This document shows, one piece after another, positions 29,449 through 40,121 of a DNA stretch of 64,000 nt. The notes under the pieces are model-generated. The model was not told the DNA's origin. It ran no database searches and saw only the letters and a list, made by a program, of their open reading frames with translations. The DNA lies in assembly GCA_028564925.1 (NCBI GenBank), contig CM053026.1, positions 610,431,580 to 610,495,579 on the forward strand, in the 5' to 3' direction. A program made the position numbers and the translations under genes. This DNA comes from Lithobates sylvaticus. Lineage: Eukaryota > Chordata > Amphibia > Anura > Ranidae. The first letter of the stretch is position 1. Each line of letters begins with the position of its first letter.

Positions 29449-31825
29449 CTTCTGTCCCGATGAAAATGCAGATAAGTTTGAACTGGTTAAGGACCTTCAC
29501 CTCTTCGCACGTCGCCTGATGTACAAAGTTATCTATGATAAAACATCACTTGACACTCCTATTGGCGAACAAAATAACGCCAATATAGAAGGAGTCACCT
29601 TTGAAGATTTAAGGGCACTACAGGACCTGATGGATCTGTGGGACGAGGGCAATCCGGAGGAGGAGGGTTGGACATTCACCAGTCCATCCGCTACCCCCAT
29701 TATCCAACAGGGGGTGAATTTTCCTCCTCCCTGCCCCCGCCCCACGGATCCATCGGCTCCTGGTGCTCAAAACTTTGGTAACCCTAAAACGTATAAACCA
29801 AAATCAAAATCCTTTCCTGTCCTACAGGGGAATACTAATATTTGGGCCTTTGTTATACAGGTCACAAAGGAAATAGAATCTATTAACTGGCAGACTGGAC
29901 CTCAAACCAATCTGCCGAAGGAACTCAAAGAAGCACTGAAAACCCTCAAAACAAATAGGAATATTGTAATTAAACCATCAGACAAAGGAGGGAACTTGGT
30001 TATTCTAGATGTAGAGAATTATGAAAAAATGTGTTTAGATATAATATCAAACAAAACCTGGTACAGATCGGTACCAGCCTCACATGTAAACTACTATATG
30101 AATAAATATAAAAACATAATAACTAAGGCCCGCATAAACGGCACCATAGATGCTAAAACCTATGATTTTCTAGATATGACCTCATTCACTACTCCCACGT
30201 TTTATGCCTTGCCCAAGGTACATAAGAACTTGACATCGCCACCAGGCCGTCCCATAATCTCAGGATGTGGGTCCCTGACGGAAAAAGCCAGCCAATTGGT
30301 TGATGAGTATCTGTATCCGCATGTAAAATGTTTATTCTCTTATGTCAAAGACACTATAGAACTTCTGAAAAGTACAGACGGATTACAGATCCCTACAAAT
30401 GCATGGCTTGTAGCCATCGACATAGAGGCCCTCTACAACTCGATCCCACACAAAAAGGGTATCGAGGTGATAGGGGAATTTTTGACAGAAAGAGACATTG
30501 ATTCATGGAAATATAATGAGTTTGTATTGGAATTACTCAGCTTCGTGTTGATGCATAACATATTTGTGTTTAAACGCTCCCATTACCTCCAGATACAGGG
30601 GGTCGCTATGGGGGCAAAATGTGCACCCTCATATGCGAACCTGTATCTGGGGGGATGGGAGCGGGACTTATTCTCTGATGAGAGTAAAAGCCTATCGATC
30701 GGTCAGATCCTATCATGGAGTCGTTACATTGATGACGTCCTCATGATATGGTCGGGATCGAAGGAGGACCTTATTGCATTTCTGGACGAATTACAAAATA
30801 ATGAATACAATCTAAAATTTACCTTTAATTACGACCAGAAAAGGATTACCTTCTTGGACGTCGAACTTTTTGTTGATGAGAAAGGGACATTGTGTTCTAC
30901 CCTCTATAGAAAAGCCTCAGCAGGCAACAGCATGTTGCACGCGAGTAGCTCCCACCCTGAGAAGTTAATTAAAAGCATCCCTTACAGCCAATTTTTAAGG
31001 ATAAAGCGAAATTGTACGCACCTCGATGATTTTCAGCGAGAGGCGAATCTTCTGCGTGAACGCCTCCTACTGCGAGGGTACAGTAAAACATGTCTCAGGA
31101 AAGCCTACAATCAGGTAGCGAACATGAACAGACAACTCCTACTATACAAACCTAGACGGGCTAAGACCCAGGAGAGTACACGAGTTGTTACTAAATACAA
31201 CCGACAACATAAGAAGGTACGCAACATATACAAAAAATTTTGGTATTTATTATCTACTGATGAGAAAATATCCAAGTATATCAAACCTTATCCAGAAATT
31301 ACATACAAAAGGTCACGTTCATTACGTGACACTTTGGTAAGTAGCCATTACTCGAGCGATCAGAACAATAAGAAACAAGTCCCAGGTACATACAAATGTG
31401 GTAAATGCAAATTTTGCCGCTTTATCTTGGAAGGAAAGAACATAGGTCTGCCAGATGGTAGAATATGGACTCCAAAACATCGCACTAACTGCCAATCAAT
31501 AGGATCAGTATATTTGATGAAATGCCTATGTGGAGCATTCTATGTGGGAAAAACAAAACGCCCACTCTTCTGTCGTATGAGGGATCATGTATCACTAATA
31601 TGTAAACGCAAAATGGAGACACCAATTAGCCGCCATGTAGGCCTATATCACAATTTTGATCTTAAATTCATTGGTTTCTATAGCCTTGAGCACCTCCCCC
31701 AACAGGAACGAGGGGGTGATCTAGACAAGAAACTTCTACAGATCGAAACTAGATGGATTTATTTGTTGGGGGCTACCCGATATCCGGGCCTCAACGAAGG
31801 AATCAGCTTTAAACCCTTCCTTTAA
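29447..31825 (+). CDS. PLE ORF2, unit E (lacks first 29 residues)
   Basis: Codes for residues 30-821; the first ATG is at 29519 (Met54). From Met54 onward it appears identical to unit A, with Ile175, Arg200, YIDD, the Cys cluster and the GIY-YIG residues all intact. If ORF2 could be translated from Met54 this copy would still encode RT and nuclease. If translation needs frameshifting from ORF1 it cannot, because ORF1 is missing. It has no promoter of its own in the array. Confidence 0.9.
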   Translation, partial: TFCPDENADKFELVKDLHLFARRLMYKVIYDKTSLDTPIGEQNNANIEGVTFEDLRALQDLMDLWDEGNPEEEGWTFTSPSATPIIQQGVNFPPPCPRPTDPSAPGAQNFGNPKTYKPKSKSFPVLQGNTNIWAFVIQVTKEIESINWQTGPQTNLPKELKEALKTLKTNRNIVIKPSDKGGNLVILDVENYEKMCLDIISNKTWYRSVPASHVNYYMNKYKNIITKARINGTIDAKTYDFLDMTSFTTPTFYALPKVHKNLTSPPGRPIISGCGSLTEKASQLVDEYLYPHVKCLFSYVKDTIELLKSTDGLQIPTNAWLVAIDIEALYNSIPHKKGIEVIGEFLTERDIDSWKYNEFVLELLSFVLMHNIFVFKRSHYLQIQGVAMGAKCAPSYANLYLGGWERDLFSDESKSLSIGQILSWSRYIDDVLMIWSGSKEDLIAFLDELQNNEYNLKFTFNYDQKRITFLDVELFVDEKGTLCSTLYRKASAGNSMLHASSSHPEKLIKSIPYSQFLRIKRNCTHLDDFQREANLLRERLLLRGYSKTCLRKAYNQVANMNRQLLLYKPRRAKTQESTRVVTKYNRQHKKVRNIYKKFWYLLSTDEKISKYIKPYPEITYKRSRSLRDTLVSSHYSSDQNNKKQVPGTYKCGKCKFCRFILEGKNIGLPDGRIWTPKHRTNCQSIGSVYLMKCLCGAFYVGKTKRPLFCRMRDHVSLICKRKMETPISRHVGLYHNFDLKFIGFYSLEHLPQQERGGDLDKKLLQIETRWIYLLGATRYPGLNEGISFKPFL

Positions 31826-32631
31826 TATGTGGTTCCTTATGCCTCGCCTTCTGCTTTTCACTCTCTCGCCAGCTGTATTTTTCCCATCGTTGTCCCTTTC
31901 CCTCCCCCTCCTCTTTTCCCCCATCCCCCTCCTTCCCGTCCCTTCCCCTTCCCTTCCCTTCCCACGTCCCTTCCCTCTCCTTGCCAGCAGGAGCAGCTGA
32001 GCACCGCCAGGCCTTATACGAGGGCCATACAGGGCTCGAATCTGGCCTCGATCTGTGTGTGCTGAGACGTGCTTGCTCATGCAATATTTCGCCCCCCCCT
32101 TTATGTGGGGGTGAAAGTGTTAATTAATATGGTTTTTGCCTTGTAAATATGCTTATTTTTGTGTTAAAAAACTACATGTACAACAATAATTACAAAATAA
32201 AAAAGAATAAGAATTATATGCTGCAGTGAAGGTGTATATGCAGGGTGTCCTTTCTAATCTTCCTTTTTTTTTTTTTTTTTTTTTTCTTTTCTCCCTTTTT
32301 CTTTTCTCTTCACAAGTTCATATTGATTACGGTGGACTCTGCGCTGGCGCAGGCCCCAGGGGACAATGCACGGGGAGTGCCCCATTTGGCGATCGCCCCA
32401 GGGCTTTGGGGAATTGTATGGACTTATCCGGTTGCGTGGCGTGGTTGGTCTTGTCCACCCTAGGGTGGTCTCCTGCCCGCCGCGCTTCCGGGTCGGGGAT
32501 CGGCTGCTAGTCCTGACCCGGCCATGAAGTTTGAGGTCTCCATCTACAGGGACCCTATCATGCCCTCAACTGACAGTACAGCTTGGCTGCTGTCAGCAGG
32601 GCATGCCAGGTGAGTCCCAGCTGAACTGTGC

Positions 32632-32778
32632 ACCGGAAGTGTTTCCCCACAGGAAACACTCCGGTCACCTGGTCCGGGTTAGGCGCCGCCTGATCTCCGC
32701 ACTACGTCCGCGTGACGTCAGCACGGCGTGACGTCACACGCCGTGCGCATTTGGCGCCACGGGGGGAGACTACTTAAA
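32632..32778 (+). promoter_or_regulatory. Promoter-like block in unit E, upstream of unit F ORFs
   Basis: ETS-type ACCGGAAGT at 32632-32640, CRE TGACGTCA at 32713-32720 and 32729-32736, TATA-like TACTTAAA at 32771-32778. A possible 102-nt leader intron follows (32849-32950). The unit F ORF1 starts about 1.84 kb downstream. Confidence 0.5.
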
Positions 32779-33793
32779 CCCAGTCTGACGCTGTGTCAGA
32801 CTGAGGTGGATGTGAGGCTCGGGACGCTCTGGGAACGGTCTAGAACAGGTAAATTGACTCAACCAAACTTATTTAACTGGTGGACTTTCTGTCCACCGCA
32901 AACTCGACTTTATGAAACCATTACAACTATCTTTAATGTCCTTTTCATAGGCCTTGGATGCTTTACCTAGCCCCGTCTAGGGGCAATATATGGGTTGACC
33001 AGCCATCAAGCATGACACGCTCTGATGCCATACATATTCTATGATAAGGTACGGGAATATAACGCCCCCATGTTTGGGGATCCATGAAATGTACTGGATA
33101 TTATTCCTATGCATTTTCACTGGGGTTTTTCTTCTTTTGCTTTGTTACCTTTTAGAAATTGTCCTGACTCAGTGGATAAACACTCAAAACTAAGACCCAG
33201 CAGTTCCCATTCGCTTCCCCCCATTCGGTTCTATTTGCATGGGGGGCTGATCGACCCGAGCCTCTTACAAGTATAGATCTTTACAAGTTTTCGTTGAGGT
33301 AGGTAAAGTGTGACAACTTGATAATGGGCACGGTCACACCACTTTGCCACCGTACGAATGATTATGGCTTATGTGAAAATAATTGAGATTAATAAGTACA
33401 TTTGTACTCCACAGGCCCTACAAATACTTTATTGGATGAAGTTATAGGACTTCTTTCTCCCCCTACAACTCCCCAGCCACGATAGGTGGTGCTCGCTGGG
33501 TACGTCCTTGTGTGGGTTCCCTTCTTGGGGGGTGCTCCAGTGCAACCATTGGCATCTCTATTTGGAAGCCTGACCATGCGTAGGATCACTATAACATTGG
33601 AGGTAGGGAACCATGCATGTGTAAACTGACTTCACCAGACATCCCTGCCACTGCACATTCTATACAGCATATATAACGTTTTAACGATTATCAACTGTTT
33701 TATATATACTAACCAATATATTGTTTTGTATACATACCATAGAATACGAAAAATCTCTAAAAAACTCTCGTCCATCTGCAAATATATTTTATC

Positions 33794-33846
33794 CTTGTCT
33801 CCTGATGAAGCCTTTATAGGCGAAACATGTCGAGTGATTGGACAAG
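33794..33846 (+). ncRNA. Hammerhead ribozyme, unit E
   Basis: Same 53-nt ribozyme on the plus strand, with the cut after 33831. The predicted 5' end of the unit F monomer is 33832, 784 nt before ORF1. An A-tract and AATAAA (34026-34031) lie between. Confidence 0.88.
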
Positions 33847-33980
33847 TATCATGACCTGTGTACTTTGAATGTATGATAATATAGGTGCTCTATTAGGAAC
33901 TGTATGTAATTTCTTTGAACCCTATGATTCATACACTGCTGTACATGGAGTCTAATATTGTATGTATTTTTCTGTTTTTT

Positions 33981-34018
<38 letters not shown>

Positions 34019-34615
34019 CTTTGTTAATAAAACAAGCAATTTTATTATATCTTTATGAAATTACTCTTTTTTTGTGAATGTACCATAGACAGTCCCAAAT
34101 CTCCAATAATCTTTTTATTGCATATTAATCAGGGATGATAGTACATTATCTATGTAAAATCTTGGGAGAACACTCCAGTCTAGTGAGCTCTGAAAATTTC
34201 TATACCCAGGGTGGTTCAAACACCCATGATACTTCTTCACTAGCTATGTTTGTTCTCCATATTTTTATCAACTAACTCAAATTGATGCTATTATAGAACA
34301 TATACCTAGACCTGGAGCTTCCTCTCAGGATTTAGTTGTATATGCTAGTAATGTCTTATGATGTATGACGTTTTCTGCATGAATTTCAAATAATCTTGTG
34401 TATTTTTTGTATATTTTTGTTTTCATGGCAAGCACGTCTTAGACACATAGGCGAGAGGAGATTTGGGCGTGGCCCGCGTACCCCTTTCTGTGTGCCCCCC
34501 AAATCCACTTTCTACTCCAGGCGCGTCACATCTACAGGGAGAGGGGGATCAGCTGGTGAGTCAAATCCACAGAGAAGTGAGAAGCGGTTGGTGAGTAAAG
34601 GATCATACACTCAAC

Positions 34616-35653
34616 ATGTCAGATTATTGCGGTCAGGCTTGGGCAGGCTTTGTAACGGATGTTAATCTCTACCGTTCTAAGGAAGACATTAATGAGGCAG
34701 ATGTGAGTACATATTTTTCCAGTCTTCAACGGCTGATAGAAAAAAAGACCCGTTTATTTTGGCACAAAGAATTCTTTGAAAAATATAGATCCAACAGGAT
34801 AGTACCCTGGGGACTTCGTATACAGATCTTCCCGAATATGAAAAAAGTAGAACCTAACATTAAAAATATGTGGGAGGAGAATTTGCAAACATGTTCTTTG
34901 CAAATGATGAAAATTTTAAGCGAACAATATGAGAAGGACATTGCTGAACTGGATCTTGAGATCCTCGGGTGGCAGGAGGAGAATGCCAACCTGGGATCTC
35001 ATATCTGTTTCCCAGAGAAAGAAAAGAACCTTAGGGACCATCTAACAAAGTATGCAACTAATTTAATTAAAACAAAAGAAAATAAATATCAACGTGATAA
35101 AAAAGCATACACTTATGAACAGGCGTATAAATGGAACCAAATGAACAAACATCCCGTGAGAAGAGGGAATTTGAATCAGGACCTACAAATCCCTAGCTTG
35201 GATCTTGGAGAACTGGATATATCATCCACCTCTTCAACATCCTTTGTCCCTATAGCTTTGCGGAAGGACAAATTACAACATGAGGGAGCAATACGTAAAA
35301 GAAAAAAAGAGAGTGAAACTAGTCTACAGAGTCGACCACGGTCAGACAAAGTGAGCAGTAAGGACAAAAAATCACGTTCTCAACAGAACAAACACAACAC
35401 TACATTAAATACAACTCTATCAAATAGTACACTGAACCATTCTTTGGTATCACCCATCACCCCCACCAGGAATGTTGATTCAATTTCCCTGGTGGTGGGT
35501 CATCCACTACAGGGACAGGCCTGTGGAGGGACAAATTTGGACCCTCATGTGGAGGTGAAAACAGCTCCAATTTTTTCAAACACTACGAGTGATCGGAAAC
35601 GCACTTTGCCTTTAACCACTCCAATGAAAAAAACTAGCCAGCCTTTAAAATAA
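34616..35653 (+). CDS. PLE ORF1, unit F
   Basis: 345 residues from ATG 34616, with Gly118; it appears identical in protein sequence to unit A on the opposite strand. The leader carries two GTGAGT-type sequences within 65 nt of the ATG. The last codons CCT TTA AAA stand directly before TAA and form the slippery heptamer in frame. Function unknown; it is probably an RNA-binding or assembly partner of the RT, by inference from its basic tail and position. Confidence 0.83.
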   Translation: MSDYCGQAWAGFVTDVNLYRSKEDINEADVSTYFSSLQRLIEKKTRLFWHKEFFEKYRSNRIVPWGLRIQIFPNMKKVEPNIKNMWEENLQTCSLQMMKILSEQYEKDIAELDLEILGWQEENANLGSHICFPEKEKNLRDHLTKYATNLIKTKENKYQRDKKAYTYEQAYKWNQMNKHPVRRGNLNQDLQIPSLDLGELDISSTSSTSFVPIALRKDKLQHEGAIRKRKKESETSLQSRPRSDKVSSKDKKSRSQQNKHNTTLNTTLSNSTLNHSLVSPITPTRNVDSISLVVGHPLQGQACGGTNLDPHVEVKTAPIFSNTTSDRKRTLPLTTPMKKTSQPLK

Positions 35654-35688
35654 CACGTCCCGGCTCCCAAGTTTTGGCGAGTCGGGAC
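35644..35688 (+). promoter_or_regulatory. Putative -1 frameshift signal, unit F
   Basis: TTTAAAA at 35644-35650 in ORF1 frame, TAA stop, spacer TAACAC (35651-35656) and hairpin 35657-35688 of about 14 bp with loop GTT. After a -1 slip the next codons are ATA ACA CGT and the frame stays open through ORF2 to 38139. Confidence 0.73.
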
Positions 35689-38139
35689 AAGTTTGATATC
35701 ATTAACCTGTCCTCCTATCCTCTCTCAGACAACGAGACTAAGGTATTGCAATTGGGTCTTACCTTCTGTCCCGATGAAAATGCAGATAAGTTTGAACTGG
35801 TTAAGGACCTTCACCTCTTCGCACGTCGCCTGATGTACAAAGTTATCTATGATAAAACATCACTTGACACTCCTATTGGCGAACAAAACAACGCCAATAT
35901 AGAAGGAGTCACCTTTGAAGATTTAAGGGCACTACAGGACCTGATGGATCTGTGGGACGAGGACAATCCGGAGGAGGAGGGTTGGACATTCACCAGTCCA
36001 TCCGCTACCCCCATTATCCAACAGGGGGTGAATTTTCCTCCTCCCTGCCCCCGCCCCACGGATCCATCGGCTCCTGGTGCTCAAAACTTTGGTAACCCTA
36101 AAACGTATAAACCAAAATCAAAATCCTTTCCTGTCCTACAGGGGAATACTAATATTTGGGCCTTTGTTATACAGGTCACAAAGGAAATAGAATCTATTAA
36201 CTGGCAGACTGGACCTCAAACCAATCTGCCGAAGGAACTCAAAGAAGCACTGAAAACCCTCAAAACAAATAGGAATATTGTAATTAAACCATCAGACAAA
36301 GGAGGGAACTTGGTTATTCTAGATGTAGAGAATTATGAAAAAATGTGTTTAGATATAATATCAAACAAAACCTGGTACAGATCGGTACCAGCCTCACATG
36401 TAAACTACTATATGAATAAATATAAAAACATAATAACTAAGGCCCGCATAAACGGCACCATAGATGCTAAAACCTATGATTTTCTAGATATGACCTCATT
36501 CACCACTCCCACGTTTTATGCCTTGCCCAAGGTACATAAGAACTTGACATCGCCACCAGGCCGTCCCATAATCTCAGGATGTGGGTCCCTGACGGAAAAA
36601 GCCAGCCAATTGGTTGATGAGTATCTGTATCCGCATGTAAAATGTTTATTCTCTTATGTCAAAGACACTATAGAACTTCTGAAAAGTACAGACGGATTAC
36701 AGATCCCTACAAATGCATGGCTTGTAGCCATCGACATAGAGGCCCTCTACAACTCGATCCCACATAAAAAGGGTATCGAGGTGATAGGGGAATTTTTGAC
36801 AGAAAGAGACATTGATTCATGGAAATATAATGAGTTTGTATTGGAATTACTCAGCTTCGTGTTGATGCATAACATATTCGTATTTAAACGCTCCCATTAC
36901 CTCCAGATACAGGGGGTCGCTATGGGGGCAAAATGTGCACCCTCATATGCGAACCTGTATCTGGGGGGATGGGAGCGGGACTTATTCTCTGATGAGAGTA
37001 AAAGCCTATCGATCGGTCAGATCTTATCATGGAGTCGTTACATTGATGACGTCCTCATGATATGGTCGGGATCAAAGGAGGACCTTATTGCATTTCTGGA
37101 CGAATTACAAAATAATGAATACAATCTAAAATTTACCTTTAATTACGACCAGAAAAGGATTACCTTCTTGGACGTCGAACTTTTTGTTGATGAGAAAGGG
37201 ACATTGTGTTCTACCCTCTATAGAAAAGCCTCAGCAGGCAACAGCATGTTGCACGCGAGTAGCTCCCACCCTGAGAAATTAATTAAAAGCATCCCTTACA
37301 GCCAATTTTTAAGGATAAAGCGAAATTGTACGCACCTCGATGATTTTCAGCGAGAGGCGAATCTTCTGCGTGAACGCCTCCTACTGCGAGGGTACAGTAA
37401 AACATGCCTCAGGAAAGCCTACAATCAGGTAGCGAACATGAACAGACAACTCCTACTATACAAACCTAGACGGGCTAAGACCCAGGAGAGTACACGAGTT
37501 GTTACTAAATACAACCGACAACATAAGAAGGTACGCAACATATACAAAAAATTTTGGTATTTATTATCTACTGATGAGAAAATATCCAAGTATATCAAAC
37601 CTTATCCAGAAATTACATACAAAAGGTCACGTTCATTACGTGACACTTTGGTAAGTAGCCATTACTCGAGCGATCAGAACAATAAGAAACAAGTCCCAGG
37701 TACATACAAATGTGGTAAATGCAAATTTTGCCGCTTTATCTTGGAAGGAAAGAACATAGGTCTGCCAGATGGTAGAATATGGACTCCAAAACATCGCACT
37801 AACTGCCAATCAATAGGATCAGTATATTTGATGAAATGCCTATGTGGAGCATTCTATGTGGGAAAAACAAAACGCCCACTCTTCTGTCGTATGAGGGATC
37901 ATGTATCACTAATATGTAAACGCAAAATGGAGACACCAATTAGCCGCCATGTAGGCCTATATCACAATTTTGATCTTAAATTCATTGGTTTCTATAGCCT
38001 TGAGCACCTCCCCCAACAGGAACGAGGGGGTGATCTAGACAAGAAACTTCTACAGATCGAAACTAGATGGATTTATTTGTTGGGGGCTACCCGATATCCG
38101 GGCCTCAACGAAGGAATCAGCTTTAAACCCTTCCTTTAA
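35674..38139 (+). CDS. PLE ORF2, unit F: reverse transcriptase with GIY-YIG nuclease
   Basis: 821 residues and unbroken. It matches unit A except for a private Asp97 (Gly elsewhere) in the acidic stretch LWDEDNPEEEG. KVHK, AIDIEALY, YIDD, the Cys cluster, FYVG, E796 and GLNEG are all present. With ORF1, the frameshift site and an upstream promoter-like block in unit E, this is the best candidate for a competent copy on the plus strand. The first ATG (Met54) is at 35833; before it 53 codons are open without ATG and conserved in A, B and C. Confidence 0.94.
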   Translation: MASRDKFDIINLSSYPLSDNETKVLQLGLTFCPDENADKFELVKDLHLFARRLMYKVIYDKTSLDTPIGEQNNANIEGVTFEDLRALQDLMDLWDEDNPEEEGWTFTSPSATPIIQQGVNFPPPCPRPTDPSAPGAQNFGNPKTYKPKSKSFPVLQGNTNIWAFVIQVTKEIESINWQTGPQTNLPKELKEALKTLKTNRNIVIKPSDKGGNLVILDVENYEKMCLDIISNKTWYRSVPASHVNYYMNKYKNIITKARINGTIDAKTYDFLDMTSFTTPTFYALPKVHKNLTSPPGRPIISGCGSLTEKASQLVDEYLYPHVKCLFSYVKDTIELLKSTDGLQIPTNAWLVAIDIEALYNSIPHKKGIEVIGEFLTERDIDSWKYNEFVLELLSFVLMHNIFVFKRSHYLQIQGVAMGAKCAPSYANLYLGGWERDLFSDESKSLSIGQILSWSRYIDDVLMIWSGSKEDLIAFLDELQNNEYNLKFTFNYDQKRITFLDVELFVDEKGTLCSTLYRKASAGNSMLHASSSHPEKLIKSIPYSQFLRIKRNCTHLDDFQREANLLRERLLLRGYSKTCLRKAYNQVANMNRQLLLYKPRRAKTQESTRVVTKYNRQHKKVRNIYKKFWYLLSTDEKISKYIKPYPEITYKRSRSLRDTLVSSHYSSDQNNKKQVPGTYKCGKCKFCRFILEGKNIGLPDGRIWTPKHRTNCQSIGSVYLMKCLCGAFYVGKTKRPLFCRMRDHVSLICKRKMETPISRHVGLYHNFDLKFIGFYSLEHLPQQERGGDLDKKLLQIETRWIYLLGATRYPGLNEGISFKPFL

Positions 38140-38959
38140 TATGTGGTTCCTTATGCCTCGCCTTCTGCTTTTCACTCTCTCGCCAGCTGTATTTTTCCCA
38201 TCGTTGTCCCTTTCCCTCCCTCTCCTCTTTTCCCCCATCCCCCTCCTTCCCGTCCCTTCCCCTTCCCTTCCCTTCCCATGTCCCTTCCCTTTCCCCTTCC
38301 TTGCCAGCAGGAGCAGCTGAGCACCGCCAGGCCTTATACGAGGGCCATACAGGGCTCGAATCTGGCCTCGATCTGTGTGTGCTGAGACGTGCTTGCTCAT
38401 GTAATATTTCGCCCCCCCCCCTTTATGTGGGGGTGAAAGTGTTAATTAATATGGTTTTTGCCTTGTAAATATGCTTATTTTTGTGTTAAAAAACTACATG
38501 TGCAACAATAATTACAAAATAAAAAAAGAATAAGAATTATATGCTGCAGTGAAGGTGTATATGCAGGGTGTCCTTTCTAATCTTCCTTTTTTTTTTTTTT
38601 TTTTTTTGTTTTTCTTTTCTCCCTTTTTCTTTTCTCTTCACAAGTTCATATTGATTCCGGTGGACTTTGCGCTGGCGCAGGCCCCAGGGGACAATGCACG
38701 GGGAGTGCCCCATTTGGCGATCGCCCCAGGGCTTTGGGGAATTGTATGGACTTATCCGGTTGCGTGGCGTGGTTGGTTTTGTCCACCCTAGGGTGGTCTC
38801 CTGCCCGCCGCGCTTCCGGGTCGGGGATCGGCTGCTAGTCCTGACCCGGCCACGAAGTTTGAGGTCTCCATCTACAGGGACCCTATCATGCCCTTAACTG
38901 ACAGTACAGCTTGGCTGCTGTCAGCAGGGCATGCCAGGTGAGTCCCAGCTGAACTGTGC

Positions 38960-39106
38960 ACCGGAAGTGTTTCCCCACAGGAAACACTCCGGTCACCTGG
39001 TCCGGGTTAGGCGCCGCCTGATCTCCGCACTACGTCCGCGTGACGTCAGCACGGCGTGACGTCACACGCCGTGCGCATTTGGCGCCACGGGGGGAGACTA
39101 CTTAAA
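38960..39106 (+). promoter_or_regulatory. Promoter-like block in unit F (faces the right flank)
   Basis: ETS-type site 38960-38968, CRE sites 39041-39048 and 39057-39064, TATA-like box 39099-39106. If active, it would transcribe outward past 40528 into the decayed LINE and solo LTR region. Confidence 0.48.
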
Positions 39107-40121
39107 CCCAGTCTGACGCTGTGTCAGACTGAGGTGGATGTGAGGCTCGGGACGCTCTGGGAACGGTCTAGAACAGGTAAATTGACTCAACCAAACTTAT
39201 TTAACTGGTGGACTTTCTGTCCACCGCAAACTCGACTTTATGAAACCATTACAACTATCTTTAATGTCCTTTTCATAGGCCTTGGATGCTTTACCTAGCC
39301 CCGTCTAGGGGCAATATATGGGTTGACCAGCCATCAAGCATGACACGCTCTGATGCCATACATATTCTATGATAAGGTACGGGAATATAACGCCCCCATG
39401 TTTGGGGATCCATGAAATGTACTGGATATTATTCCTATGCATTTTCACTGGGGTTTTTCTTCTTTTGCTTTGTTACCTTTTAGAAATTGTCCTGACTCAG
39501 TGGATAAACACTCAAAACTAAGACCCAGCAGTTCCCATTCGCTTCCCCCCATTCGGTTCTATTTGTTTGGGGGGCTGATCGACCCGAGCCTCTTACAAGT
39601 ATAGATCTTTACAAGTTTTCGTTGAGGTAGGTAAAGTGTGACAACTTGATAATGGGCACGGTCACACCACTTTGCCACCGTACGAATGATTATGGCTTAT
39701 GTGAAAATAATTGAGATTAATAAGTACATTTGTACTCCACAGGCCCTACAAATACTTTATTGGATGAAGTTATAGGACTTCTTTCTCCCCCTACAACTCC
39801 CCAGCCACGATAGGTGGTGCTCGCTGGGTACGTCCTTGTGTGGGTTCCCTTCTTGGGGGGTGCTCCAGTGCAACCATTGGCATCTCTATTTGGAAGCCTG
39901 ACCATGCGTAGGATCACTATAACATTGGAGGTAGGGAACCATGCATGTGTAAACTGACTTCACCAGACATCCCTGCCACTGCACATTCTATACAGCATAT
40001 ATAACGTTTTAACGATTATCAACTGTTTTATATATACTAACCAATATATTGTTTTGTATACATACCATAGAATACGAAAAATCTCTAAAAAACTCTCGTC
40101 CATCTGCAAATATATTTTATC

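Larger units (their letters stand above)
29447..33831 (+). mobile_element. PLE unit E (5'-truncated, inverted)
   Basis: Begins inside ORF2 at residue 30 and keeps everything downstream, including the ribozyme at 33794-33846. Leader, ORF1 and frameshift site are absent, and no promoter-like block precedes it. Coding variants match A and F, but the contracted pyrimidine tract (about 31890-31980) matches unit C. Confidence 0.9.
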
